A stretch of DNA of 64,000 bases from Bin87 sp963692995 (GCA_963692995.1 OY843611.1:372001-436000), one strand, 5' to 3'; numbered from the stretch's first letter, positions 27,117 to 35,096 are shown. The notes: generated by a model from the letters alone, not told the origin. Made by a program: numbers and translations.

Positions 27117-27243
27117 GCAGTGGGCGGAATGACGCAGTGGGTAGCGGGAATGACGGTTTGCGGCCGGGGCGCTGCCATCAGTTTTGACGCGGCGCTGCCA
27201 TTAGTTTTGAACTGCTGCCGGCAACCTCCGGATTAATGCCTGG

Positions 27244-27252
27244 TGTTATACT
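27244..27252 (+). promoter_or_regulatory. Predicted extended -10 promoter element
   Basis: TGT followed by TATACT (TGn-TATACT), an extended -10 element pointing at the EthD-like gene 60 bases downstream. No good -35 is seen, as expected for extended -10 promoters. Confidence 0.4.
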
Positions 27253-27310
27253 GCCGGATCATGCCACGCTGAACGTGCGCTAATAGCGCCGAGCGAACCG
27301 GAGATGTGCA

Positions 27311-27985
27311 ATGGCGACGAAAAGAAAGGGCGACGGCTTGCTGCTGGTGTACAGCGATGTGGCGCCGGAGCATGACGCGGAATACAACCGCTGGTATAAC
27401 GAAGAGCACATTCCGGAGCGGTTGTCGATTCCGGGCGTACTGGACGCGGCGCGATACGAGGCGGTGCAGGGCGGGCCGAAGTACCTGGCTTGCTACGAGC
27501 TGGACCGCCACGAAGCATGGTATTCCGACGCGTGGCAGAAGTGGCTGCGGGAACCAACGGAGTGGTCGCAGCGAATGTCCCCCAGCGTCATCGGGACGGA
27601 ATACATCCGCAACTTGTACCAGCGAGTGCACCCGGCGGAGTTGTCCGACGACACCGCGCCGGCCGGTATGTCTCCGCTGATCCTGGTGGGTCGGATGTCC
27701 ATTCCGGACCATCTGGAGGAGCGGTGGAACGACGCCTACAACAACGAGCGCCTGCCCATGTGTTCAGACATACCCGGCTACATCCGGGCGCGACGGTTCC
27801 AGGCGGTGATGGGCGAACCCAAGTATGCCACGGTGCACGAGATGGCGTCGCTGGAAGTGGCGCAAAGCGAGGCCTGGCAGAACTGGAGCAGGATCGTAAC
27901 GCCGGTCTGGACCCACGAAGTGCGGCCCCATATGGTGCACGGGCCCGGGTCGCCGGGGGTGTACCGGCGAATATTCCCGGAGTAG
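27311..27985 (+). CDS. Tandem EthD/DUF4286-like dimeric alpha-beta barrel protein
   Basis: A 224-residue protein of two similar halves. Each has a beta strand, then a (W)YN.EHIPE or (W)NDAYNNERLP segment, then IPG......R(Y/F)(E/Q)AV.G.PKY, then a strand reading ACYELD or TVHEMA. These features are those of the EthD/DUF4286 ferredoxin-like barrel family, some of whose members help in ring or ether oxidation. Two domains in one chain would let it form the usual dimer barrel alone. It lies next to a Baeyer-Villiger monooxygenase and an acyl-CoA-dehydrogenase-like oxygenase, which fits a catabolic role by context only. Confidence 0.7.
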   Translation: MATKRKGDGLLLVYSDVAPEHDAEYNRWYNEEHIPERLSIPGVLDAARYEAVQGGPKYLACYELDRHEAWYSDAWQKWLREPTEWSQRMSPSVIGTEYIRNLYQRVHPAELSDDTAPAGMSPLILVGRMSIPDHLEERWNDAYNNERLPMCSDIPGYIRARRFQAVMGEPKYATVHEMASLEVAQSEAWQNWSRIVTPVWTHEVRPHMVHGPGSPGVYRRIFPE

Positions 27986-28023
27986 ATGTCCTTCGACAAG
28001 GGCAGGATGAGCCGGACGGGAGA

Positions 28024-29190
28024 TCAGGTGTAGAGGGTGGCTCTGGTTTCGGCTCCCATGAGTACCTGGCCGCCGTACTCGTAGTTGGCCGGCAGGCCGG
28101 AAATGTGCTGGCCGCTGACGTGGAGGTCGCGGAAGAAGCGCTCCAGACCCACCGAGCGGTGGATGGCGTTGGTGCCGGCCACGTTGAAAAGCAGGTCAAC
28201 GACCTCGACGGAGCGGCGGATGGCGTGGGTGATGGCCAGGCGGGCGCGAACCGCCCGATCCATCAGGTCGGGCTTGACCGCCACCTGCGCGTCCCACAGG
28301 CGACCCACGGCGTCGAGCACGTGGGTGCGCGCTGCGTCCAGGGTGGCCTCACATTCCCCGTAGGCGATCTGGACGTAGGCGCGATCCCGGAGGAGCGTGC
28401 GGGAGTCGGTGGTGCCGGAACCCGTCGCCAGCTCATGGAAGGCGTTCATCGCGCCGCCCGCCATGCCCAGAGCGTTGCCGGCGGCGAGGGTCCAGCTGAT
28501 GAGGATGGCGGTCTGTGCCGGGTTGTACAGCGAGCCGGGGTAGTGGGAAGGATCGCCGCGCCGGTAGGAATGATGGGCCGGTACGAATACATCGGTGAAT
28601 TCGCAGTCGTTGCTGGCGGTGCCGCGCATTCCCAAAGTAGTCCAGGTGTTGAGCACGGCGCCGGCAGACACCGGAACTACGGCGACCCGGGTGGCCGGGC
28701 TGCCGTCGTGGTTCCGGGCGGGGCTGCCATCGTGGTTCAGGAGACGGCAGTTGAGGAACAGCGCCGTAGAGTGGTCGATGCCGCTGAGGTAGTTCCAGCG
28801 TCCGTTGATAAGGTAGCCGCCTTCGGTGATGGTGGCGGTTCCTTCGGGGCGCGCGGAGCCGGAACCCAGGATTGCCGGCGGGTCGCCGAAAATCTCCTTT
28901 GCGGCGTCCACGGTGAGGCGGGCGATGGCGGAGGTGATGGCGCTGCCGTTGAAAACGCACCAGCCGGCCGAACCGTCGGCCCGGGATATGGCCTCAACCA
29001 CCCGGAAGGCCGTCAGCGGATCCAGCTCCGGCCCGCCCAACGCCTCCGGAGCGTAGAGGCAGAAGAGACGGTGGCGCGCCATCCGCGCCGCCAGCTCCGG
29101 GGGAAGTTGGCGTTCGTCGTCGATCCGGTCGAGGTTAGCCAGAATTGCGGGAACCAGGCTCTGGGCGGCTTTGAGCAAGTCATCGGGCAT
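28024..29190 (-). CDS. Acyl-CoA dehydrogenase-like flavoprotein (possible group D monooxygenase)
   Basis: A 388-residue protein of the acyl-CoA dehydrogenase fold. LYAPEALGGPELDPLTAFRVVEAISRADGSAGW at the N-terminal helical domain and the LGMRGTASNDCEFTDVFVP beta-domain segment are typical of flavin-dependent monooxygenases such as HsaA/DszC rather than true dehydrogenases; the usual catalytic Glu of dehydrogenases is not evident. Start at ATG 29190, although an open frame continues 47 codons upstream without similarity. A TATAAT -10 box lies at 29224-29229. An unusual point is the in-frame 24-bp duplication giving NHDGSPAR-NHDGSPAT near residue 165. Substrate unknown; a flavin reductase partner is not nearby. 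Confidence 0.78.
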   Translation of the reverse strand: MPDDLLKAAQSLVPAILANLDRIDDERQLPPELAARMARHRLFCLYAPEALGGPELDPLTAFRVVEAISRADGSAGWCVFNGSAITSAIARLTVDAAKEIFGDPPAILGSGSARPEGTATITEGGYLINGRWNYLSGIDHSTALFLNCRLLNHDGSPARNHDGSPATRVAVVPVSAGAVLNTWTTLGMRGTASNDCEFTDVFVPAHHSYRRGDPSHYPGSLYNPAQTAILISWTLAAGNALGMAGGAMNAFHELATGSGTTDSRTLLRDRAYVQIAYGECEATLDAARTHVLDAVGRLWDAQVAVKPDLMDRAVRARLAITHAIRRSVEVVDLLFNVAGTNAIHRSVGLERFFRDLHVSGQHISGLPANYEYGGQVLMGAETRATLYT

Positions 29191-29394
29191 AAAACGGCGG
29201 CTCCGGGGATGAACTTGAGGGGCATTATAGCGGGGTTGGGGGGCGCGCCCAACCGGGGGAAGGGAAATGCCGGGCTGAGCAAAACTGCAAGGCCGTCGCT
29301 CCACGAAAACTCGACACTCCCGCGAAAGCAAGAGCCGGGGAATCCTCCTAGATTCCTGCCCCGTAAATCGCAGCTGCCGCAGCCGGACAGTGGA

Positions 29395-30117
29395 TTACTG
29401 GCAGTGCGCTTCAATTTTAGATCTGAGGAGTTCCATCAACTCTGTGATATCCTCCAGAGTCTCGGCCGACATCAGTAGCAAATCAACGTCCACCTTATCG
29501 ACTCCGACGGCAAGCAGGTCAGCAAAATCGTCTATTTTGTCTGCCACAAGCACGTTGAGGTTGTGAATTTCGTGGAGAGAACCGGGAGGGGATAGATCCC
29601 TTATTTCGTCGGCGCCCAACCGCAAGGCGCTAAATTCAAGGGCGATTCTGAGTTTCCAATCATCATCAAGTAGGAGTGCAGGGCTGCTACCCACCATATC
29701 CATGAGAGTCCCGACACCTAGGAGCGCATCAGGTATTGGCGAGAAGATTTCTCCGAAGCTGGCAAAATATACGGTTTCAGCAGGGGTTGGGCATTGGGCG
29801 ATGGACGTGGAGGTAGGGGAGGGCCAAACTGGCTCCGATTCGCCGGCAGAGGCGGAATCCTGGGTTGAGGTTGTGATGGGCGTCGGGGCGGGTTCGGTGC
29901 CATCGCCGAGGGTTGCGCCCAAGACGACGGTAAAGACTGTGAGGGCGACGGTTAAGCCGATTATGCCGGGGGCGCCGAGGTAGCGGCGAGTTTGGGGGGC
30001 GGCGACCCCGATCAGCATCAGGGCAAGGGGGAAAAGGAACCAGACTCCGATTACCCAAGCCCACCAGGGGTAGCCTCCGCGAGCCGGCCGTTGGCCGTCC
30101 AGCCTCTCTGCATCCAC
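29395..30117 (-). CDS. Membrane protein of unknown function
   Basis: A 240-residue protein. I chose GTG at 30117 because GGAGG lies eight bases upstream; an earlier in-frame GTG at 30198 lacks this. Two transmembrane helices (about residues 17-38 and 48-68) are followed by a Thr/Ser/Pro-rich linker of about 40 residues and an acidic, helical soluble domain (residues 110-240), probably outside the membrane, with the segment IHNLNVLVADKIDDFADLLAVG. No known domain is recognised. It has its own direction and is flanked by non-coding gaps, so it looks like a single-gene unit. Confidence 0.65.
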   Translation of the reverse strand: MDAERLDGQRPARGGYPWWAWVIGVWFLFPLALMLIGVAAPQTRRYLGAPGIIGLTVALTVFTVVLGATLGDGTEPAPTPITTSTQDSASAGESEPVWPSPTSTSIAQCPTPAETVYFASFGEIFSPIPDALLGVGTLMDMVGSSPALLLDDDWKLRIALEFSALRLGADEIRDLSPPGSLHEIHNLNVLVADKIDDFADLLAVGVDKVDVDLLLMSAETLEDITELMELLRSKIEAHCQ

Positions 30118-30395
30118 TGTTGGAACCTCCTCGCGACCATTAGGGTCAGGCTCTTGCGACAGATGCTCAGGTCCACAGGCAGCGCCGCGAGGAGGCACGG
30201 AAAAACCTGCCCTACGCCGCTGCCCAAGACCTCTTTGAGAGTACGGACCCTCATCTGTCGCAAGTACAAGGTACTCTGGCTTGGCTCGGGTGTCAACGAA
30301 GGCCGGGCTGCGGGAATGATTGCGAAACCGGCGCGCGGCGTCCGGCGGGCGATTTACCAGTTACCAGCGCGTCATTTCGGGGCGGCGAGTTGAGG

Positions 30396-30424
30396 TTGAG
30401 TGACGCAACACTTAGTGATAATAT
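30396..30424 (+). promoter_or_regulatory. Predicted sigma-70 promoter for the DUF1800 cluster
   Basis: TTGAGT (30396-30401), 17-base spacer, TAATAT (30419-30424). It lies 44 bases before the DUF1800 ATG, which has a strong GAGGAGG ribosome site. Confidence 0.55.
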
Positions 30425-30467
30425 GACGCTGGCGATTTGTTAGTTCAGATCGAGGAGGCTTGAATTA

Positions 30468-31877
30468 ATGGCAGATCAGAATCATGACATTGCATTGATG
30501 GCCCATCTGATGCGACGGGCCGGGTTCGGCGCCCAATACGCCGAGCTGGAAGCCCGAGCGGCCCAGGGTTACGACGCAACCGTTGCCGAGTTGCTCAACC
30601 CCCAGGAACATGACCACGGCATGGACTTGGACACGGCGGAACGGTGCTTCATAGAGTGGAGCCACCACACGCGGGGACTGCCCGAATACGTTGCGTTCCG
30701 CTTCATCAATTCGAGAAACCAGCTGGAAGAGAAGATGTGCCTCTTCTGGCACGGCATCCTGTGCACCGCTGACAGCAAGACCCAGAGCTATCCTACGTCG
30801 TACGACGAAATAGAGATGTTCCGCCAGTATGGAATGGGCAGCTTTCGGGATCTGCTGGTGCAGATCTCCAGAGATCCGGCGATGATTTTCTTCCTGGACA
30901 ACTGCTTGAGCCACAAGGGCGCCATCAACGAGAACTACGGCCGGGAACTGCTGGAGCTGTTCTCTATGGGCGTGGGCATGGACGGCGAGTTCAACTACAC
31001 CGAGGACGACGTGAAGGAATGCGCCCGGGCCTTCACCGGGTGGACCGTCGCCAACAACATCCCCGGTCAGCCCTACGGGCGCTACTCCGCCAAGTTCGTG
31101 TACAACCCCGATGACCACGACGATGGCCAGAAGACTTTCCTGGGCGAGACCGGCAACTTCAACGGCGAGGACGTCATCGACATCATCGTGAAGCAACCGG
31201 CTACCGCCCGTTTCATCTCCCGCCACCTTTACAGCTACTTCGTATCGGACGAGGCCCAGGTGCCGGCCTGGATGGAAACTCCGCCGAAAGACCCGGACAC
31301 GATCAAGATGCTGGAGGACGAGTACTATCGCTCCGGCTACAACATCAAGTCCATGCTGCAAGCGCTGTTCCACTCCGACGCCTTCAAGAACGCCCGGTTC
31401 CAGCGGGTTAAGAGCCCCATTGAAACGGTCATCGGCACCCTGCGTCTGGTGGGCGACTGGACGGAACCCAAGCCCGGTTTCGAGCTCATCTTCGACGAGA
31501 TGAAGCACATGGGCCAGGAGATCTTCAATCCGCCGTCGGTGGAAGGCTGGCACACCGGCCACGAATGGATTGACGGCGGCACGCTAGTGCATCGGATCAA
31601 CTTCACCGCCGACTTCGTTGGCGACGTGAAGCACCCCGGGGTGAAGAGCATCATCGACCAGTTGGCTGACATCGGCCCGGTGATCTCGCCGGAGGAGATG
31701 GTGGACACCACCTGCCGTTTGATGGGGCATTATGAACTCGCCCCTGAGACCCGGGAGATGCTGGCGGCCGGCGTTGCCAAGGGCGGCGCCATTCGCACTG
31801 ACACTGGCGACTTCGGCGGCCGCGTGGGTGAGCTGTTGCAGATGATCGTCGCCACCAAGGAATACATTTACGCCTAG
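30468..31877 (+). CDS. DUF1800 domain protein
   Basis: A 469-residue DUF1800 family protein, of unknown biochemical function. Family blocks are the N-terminal HLMRRAGFGA, KMCLFWHGILCT (about residue 85), the SHKGAINENYGRELLELFSMGVG block near residue 145, and FNPPSVEGWHTGHEWI near the C-terminal third. DUF1800 genes are usually paired with DUF1501 genes, as here. No signal peptide or lipobox is present, so the protein is predicted cytoplasmic unless exported another way. GAGGAGG precedes the ATG. Confidence 0.9.
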   Translation: MADQNHDIALMAHLMRRAGFGAQYAELEARAAQGYDATVAELLNPQEHDHGMDLDTAERCFIEWSHHTRGLPEYVAFRFINSRNQLEEKMCLFWHGILCTADSKTQSYPTSYDEIEMFRQYGMGSFRDLLVQISRDPAMIFFLDNCLSHKGAINENYGRELLELFSMGVGMDGEFNYTEDDVKECARAFTGWTVANNIPGQPYGRYSAKFVYNPDDHDDGQKTFLGETGNFNGEDVIDIIVKQPATARFISRHLYSYFVSDEAQVPAWMETPPKDPDTIKMLEDEYYRSGYNIKSMLQALFHSDAFKNARFQRVKSPIETVIGTLRLVGDWTEPKPGFELIFDEMKHMGQEIFNPPSVEGWHTGHEWIDGGTLVHRINFTADFVGDVKHPGVKSIIDQLADIGPVISPEEMVDTTCRLMGHYELAPETREMLAAGVAKGGAIRTDTGDFGGRVGELLQMIVATKEYIYA

Positions 31878-32041
31878 CTATCAGGCGGTCTGGATTCCCG
31901 CTTTCGCGGGAATGACGGAATGAAAAGCTGAAACGACGGTACGAAACCGAAACAACGGTACGGAAAGCCGGAATGACGGCCCGAAGCTGAAACGACGGTA
32001 CGGAAAGCCGAAACGACGGCCCAACTTTGGAGGAAGCAATC
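31878..32041. repeat. Intergenic repeats with a REP-like hairpin
   Basis: A REP-like hairpin (about 31891-31916) of the GTCATTCCCGC family is followed by at least four imperfect copies of an about 14-base GAAACGACGGTACG-type unit. Such a structure between co-directional genes could limit read-through or protect upstream mRNA. The next gene's ribosome site (GGAGG at 32029-32033) follows at once. Confidence 0.6.
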
Positions 32042-33178
32042 GTGACCGCTACGAAGAAAGACCCGGTGCTGGTAGTCTTGCAGATGTCCGGCGCCTTCGA
32101 CGCCCTGAACACCATCATCCCTTACAACGACCCTTTGTATAAAGACTACCGGCCCCACCTGAAGGTTGAGGTTGAGGAAGTCTTGGCTATTGACGACAAG
32201 GTGGGCTTCCACCCGGCCATGGCTCCCGTCAAGGACCTGTACGATGAGGGCAAGGTCGCGGTTATCCAGGGCATCGGCTATCCCAATCCCATCCGTTCGC
32301 ACTTCCGCTCCATGGACATCTGGCACACCGCCGAACCCGCCAAGATGTCCACCGAGGGCTGGCTGGGCCGCGCCATCCAGGATCTGGACCCCGACAAGGA
32401 AAACGTCCTGACCGCCGTGAACTTCGGTCGCGGTCTTCCCCGGGCGCTGGCCGCCACGGGCGTGTCCGTCGCCTCCGTGGGCAGCCTTGAGACCTATGGC
32501 GTGCTGACCGGCATCGACGGCGAGAGCCAGCGGGCCGAGGCGCTGGACATCTTCTCCCGGATGTATTCCCCCATGGTCGGCTCCGGCCCCATCAACGACT
32601 ACCTGTCCCAGACCGGCCTGGACGCCCTGAAGGGCGCGGACATTCTGCGCACCGCCCCGGAGATCTACTCGTCCAGCGTCGAGTACGGCGGAGACATGTT
32701 CTCCCAGTGGGTGAAGAACGTCGCCCAGGTGCATACCGCCGGCTTCGGAACCCGGGTGCTCTACACCGGCCTGAACCCCGGCGCATTTGACACCCACGCC
32801 AACCAGCCCACCTCCTTCGCCAAGCTGTGGGGCGAGGTCTCCCGCGCGGTCAATGACCTGTACCAGGACCTGAAAGAGCACAACGCCAACGAAGAAGTGG
32901 TTATGCTCCTCTTCACCGAGTTCGGCCGCCGCGTGCAGGAAAACGGCTCCGGCACCGACCACGGTTCGGGCAGCGTTGCCTTCGTCATCGGCGACGGGGT
33001 TAAGGGCGGCCTGTACGGCGAGTACCCGTCCCTGGAGCCGGCCCAGCTGGATGAAGGCGACCTGAAGTGGAACAGCGACTTCCGCAACACCTACGCCACC
33101 ATCCTGGACAAGTGGCTGCGCCTGGATGATCAGGAAATCCTGAAGGGGTCCTACGAGCAGTTCGACTTCATCAAGTAG
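32042..33178 (+). CDS. DUF1501 domain protein
   Basis: A 378-residue DUF1501 protein (alkaline phosphatase-like superfamily fold, function unknown). Family features: VLVVLQMSGAFDALNTIIPYNDPLYKDYR at the N-terminus, then FHPAMAPVKDLYDEGKVAVIQGIGYPNPIRSHFRSMDIWH, and later GAFDTHANQ and TEFGRRVQENGSGTDHG, which carry the likely metal-binding Asp/His residues. I chose GTG at 32042 because GGAGG (32029-32033) is eight bases upstream. Many DUF1501 proteins start with a Tat signal; this one begins directly with the first strand. It is paired with the DUF1800 gene and followed by an NHL protein. Confidence 0.9.
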   Translation: MTATKKDPVLVVLQMSGAFDALNTIIPYNDPLYKDYRPHLKVEVEEVLAIDDKVGFHPAMAPVKDLYDEGKVAVIQGIGYPNPIRSHFRSMDIWHTAEPAKMSTEGWLGRAIQDLDPDKENVLTAVNFGRGLPRALAATGVSVASVGSLETYGVLTGIDGESQRAEALDIFSRMYSPMVGSGPINDYLSQTGLDALKGADILRTAPEIYSSSVEYGGDMFSQWVKNVAQVHTAGFGTRVLYTGLNPGAFDTHANQPTSFAKLWGEVSRAVNDLYQDLKEHNANEEVVMLLFTEFGRRVQENGSGTDHGSGSVAFVIGDGVKGGLYGEYPSLEPAQLDEGDLKWNSDFRNTYATILDKWLRLDDQEILKGSYEQFDFIK

Positions 33179-33222
33179 CCGACGGTTGCGAGCCCCGTCA
33201 TTCCGGCACTGGCGCAAATCAG

Positions 33223-33251
33223 GTAGGGGCAGGTTTCAGACCTGCCCCTAC
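33223..33251. repeat. Palindrome GTAGGGGCAGG...CCTGCCCCTAC
   Basis: A near-perfect inverted repeat of 12-base arms around a short TTCAG-containing loop. It lies between the DUF1501 and NHL genes and is of the same kind as palindromes at 7702, 19492, 60407 and 60901, which suggests a dispersed family. Confidence 0.65.
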
Positions 33252-33307
33252 CCTGCTAACGGCAGGCAGCGCCGGCATAGCGAAATCTATCAGTGAAGGT
33301 GAAAACA

Positions 33308-34351
33308 ATGGTTACTGCGACTGAGATCGCGCCGGTAACGTTTCAATACAGCCACGTCATCGGCAGGCAGGAAGTCCGCAGCGGCAACGGGTTCTTCAAC
33401 CCGGTGGCGATCACTCGCGACCCCAATGGCCTGCTGTACGTGCTGAGCCGGGGCACCGAGACGCCGGCTTTCTTTCCCTGCAAGCGCGTCACGGTTTTCC
33501 ATCCCGACGCGGAGGAAGTGGTCGCCGAGTTCGGCCAGAAGATCCCGCCGGAAGATGCCGACCGGACCACACCGAACGGCTCATTCATGTGGCCGACTTC
33601 GGTGGCCCTGGACAGCCAGGGTATCGCCTACGTTTCCGACGAATGGCTGAACCGTGTCTCCATTTACGACCAGGAACGCGGCAACTGGATTGGAATGTGG
33701 GGGATCCCCGGTTCCGGCGACGGCGAAATCGACCGGCCGGCCGGGCTGGCCTTTGACAAGAATGACAACCTGTACATGGTGGAGAGCCGCAACCACCGGA
33801 TTTCGGTGTTCACCAAGGACGGCCAGTTCAAGTTCAACTGGGGCCGCAAGGGAAGCGGCGACGGCGAGTTTGACCATCCCTGGGGCATTGAGATCGACCA
33901 CAACGGCGACGTGTACGTGGCCGACTGGCGCAACGACCGCATCCAGAAGTTCGCCCCCGATGGCGCCTTCTTGATGAAGTTCGGCACTTCCGGCGACGGC
34001 GAGGGTCAGTTCAACCGGCCCACCGGCGTGGCCGTGGATAAAGATGGCCACATCTTTGTGACCGACTACAAGAACGACCGCGTCCAGGTGTTCCGCGAAA
34101 ACGGCGATTACATCACCACAATGCGCGGCCAGGCCGGCCTTTCCAAGTGGGGCGCGGAACGAGTATATCTCGATCCCACCATCCTTCGGGCCCGTGAGCG
34201 CGCCCTGGATCTAGCGGAGCGGGAAGGCGCTTTCCAAGGTCCCATCGCCGTGGAAGTTGACGACAGTGGCCGCGTCTTCGTGCTGGAGGCTCCGCGCCAT
34301 CGGGTGCAGGTGTTCAGCAAGCAAACCGCGATGTTCGCCGGCGAACTGTGA
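33308..34351 (+). CDS. NHL-repeat six-bladed beta-propeller protein
   Basis: A 347-residue NHL-type propeller. Repeats of the form (G..P.G(I/L)..D..G.(I/L)YV.(E/D)..N.R(I/V).VF) are plain, for example FDHPWGIEIDHNGDVYVADWRN and FNRPTGVAVDKDGHIFVTDYKN. I chose ATG 33308, preceded by AAGGTG; an upstream GTG at 33293 overlaps that site. There is no signal peptide, which is unusual for such propellers and matches the two upstream proteins. It is the last gene of the cluster and is followed by an intrinsic terminator at 34377-34402. Enzymatic activity cannot be predicted; it may be a binding scaffold. Confidence 0.85.
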   Translation: MVTATEIAPVTFQYSHVIGRQEVRSGNGFFNPVAITRDPNGLLYVLSRGTETPAFFPCKRVTVFHPDAEEVVAEFGQKIPPEDADRTTPNGSFMWPTSVALDSQGIAYVSDEWLNRVSIYDQERGNWIGMWGIPGSGDGEIDRPAGLAFDKNDNLYMVESRNHRISVFTKDGQFKFNWGRKGSGDGEFDHPWGIEIDHNGDVYVADWRNDRIQKFAPDGAFLMKFGTSGDGEGQFNRPTGVAVDKDGHIFVTDYKNDRVQVFRENGDYITTMRGQAGLSKWGAERVYLDPTILRARERALDLAEREGAFQGPIAVEVDDSGRVFVLEAPRHRVQVFSKQTAMFAGEL

Positions 34352-34376
34352 TTGCCGAAGACAGACGGCATCCGAG

Positions 34377-34402
34377 CGCCACGGGTAACACCGTGGCGTT
34401 TT
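34377..34402 (+). terminator. Rho-independent terminator after the NHL gene
   Basis: Perfect 8-bp stem CGCCACGG/CCGTGGCG (34377-34384 with 34391-34398), six-base loop, then TTTT. It lies 25 bases after the NHL stop codon. Confidence 0.7.
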
Positions 34403-34465
34403 GGTGTTCCGGTAGGTCGCCCGAACTATGAGGGGACCTTGACGCAACCGCCGTTGCCGGTTCAG

Positions 34466-34516
34466 TCAGCCGAAGGCGCGCTCCACCACCCAGCGGCGGG
34501 GCGCACCTGACGCCGG
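34466..34516 (-). pseudogene. Remnant of an IS5-family transposase C-terminus
   Basis: Read on the minus strand the bases encode APASGAPRRWVVERAFG and then a stop. RRWVVER(T/A)F is the well-known C-terminal block of IS5/IS4-type DDE transposases (it contains the catalytic Glu). Only this block is left; no start, no DDE remainder and no terminal repeats are visible. It is too short to be certain. Confidence 0.4.
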
Positions 34517-34537
34517 CGCGATGCTGCTTTGCCGGGC

Positions 34538-34566
34538 AAGGATCCCGTCAAAAAGGATCCCGTCAA
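34538..34566. repeat. Direct repeat AGGATCCCGTCAAA x2
   Basis: AAGGATCCCGTCAAA occurs twice, nearly back to back (about 34538-34552 and 34553-34567), between the transposase remnant and the tRNA promoter. Possibly a target-site or slippage duplication. Confidence 0.5.
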
Positions 34567-34595
34567 ATCCGAATTATTGCAGGCGAGAAAAAGCG

Positions 34596-34624
34596 TTGAC
34601 AATTTGGGCAATTTTGCGTAGCCT
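34596..34624 (+). promoter_or_regulatory. Predicted promoter of the tRNA-tuf operon
   Basis: Perfect TTGACA (34596-34601), exactly 17 bases, then TAGCCT (34619-34624), which keeps the key first T-A and last T of the -10 box. It points toward the tRNA cluster, with an intrinsic terminator lying only about 25-45 bases past the predicted start site. Confidence 0.5.
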
Positions 34625-34647
34625 GTTAAACCACTGGCGAACACCGG

Positions 34648-34675
34648 AAGGCCCCGGAAATGCCGGGGCCTTTTT
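34648..34675 (+). terminator. Strong intrinsic terminator or attenuator ahead of the tRNA genes
   Basis: Stem AAGGCCCCGG/CCGGGGCCTT (34648-34657 with 34663-34672), loop AAATG, and a run of five T from 34671. It stands between the predicted promoter and the first tRNA gene, so it could attenuate the tRNA-tuf operon. Alternatively the promoter prediction is wrong and it ends an upstream unit. Confidence 0.75.
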
Positions 34676-34725
34676 CAGCAGTTGGCGGATTATCCGCCAG
34701 CCCGGTTAGCGTCAGCGCATCCCGC

Positions 34726-34801
34726 GCCCCGGTGGCGCAATTGGTAGCGCAGCCGATTTGTAATCGGCAGGTTAGGGGTTCGAGTCCCCTCTGGGGCTCC
34801 A
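34726..34801 (+). tRNA. tRNA-Thr (anticodon UGU)
   Basis: A full cloverleaf: acceptor GCCCCGG with CTGGGGC, D arm, anticodon stem GCCGA/TCGGC with loop TTTGTAA (anticodon TGT), T arm GGGGTTCGAGTCCCC, and an encoded CCA end. First of three tRNA genes upstream of tuf, as in the thrU-tyrU-glyT-thrT-tufB order of E. coli. Confidence 0.95.
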
Positions 34802-34855
34802 ATAGGGAATATACGTCGGTCAATCATCGGAGCGATAGTCGAGGCAACCGAATAC

Positions 34856-34943
34856 GGAGGGGTGGGTGAGTGGTTAAAACCACCAGACTGTAAATCTGGC
34901 GCTCTGACGGGCTTCGCAGGTTCGAATCCTGCCCCCTCCACCA
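34856..34943 (+). tRNA. tRNA-Tyr (anticodon GUA)
   Basis: Class II tRNA with acceptor GGAGGGG/CCCCTCC, anticodon loop CTGTAAA (anticodon GTA), a long variable arm as expected for bacterial tRNA-Tyr, T arm with GGTTCGAATCC, discriminator A and encoded CCA. Confidence 0.95.
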
Positions 34944-35021
34944 TTCTTGCCTTTCGATATCGTTATTCCGGCAGAAGCCGCAATCCGGGTGAACCGGATA
35001 CCACAAGCAAAGTTAAATCAC

Positions 35022-35096
35022 GCCCAAGTAGCTCAGCGGTAGAGCACGTTCTTGGTAAGAACGGGGTCGGCGGTTCGATTCCGCCCTTGGGCTCCA
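35022..35096 (+). tRNA. tRNA-Thr (anticodon GGU)
   Basis: Acceptor GCCCAAG/CTTGGGC, D arm with AGCTCAGCGGTAGAGC, anticodon stem CGTTC/GAACG with loop TTGGTAA (anticodon GGT), T arm CGGTTCGATTCCG and encoded CCA. It ends 73 bases before tuf. Confidence 0.95.

Larger units (their letters stand above)
26800..27310. other. 510-bp intergenic region filled with repeats
   Basis: No convincing gene. Contents in order: a minus-strand TATAAT (26857-26862), short repeats of TGCGAACACCGTCA near 26948-26984, two partial ATTCCCGCTCCC units (about 26985-27020), a full 94-bp repeat element (27023-27116), a duplicated AATGACGCAGTGGG unit (about 27111-27141) and a duplicated CGCTGCCATCAGTTTTGA-like unit (about 27170-27212). 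A promoter-like element follows at 27244-27252. Confidence 0.6.

Noticed and set aside
34462..34644. 60-codon minus-strand frame beside the tRNA genes
   Set aside because: It has no ribosome site and no similarity. The meaningful signal is in another frame (the transposase remnant).
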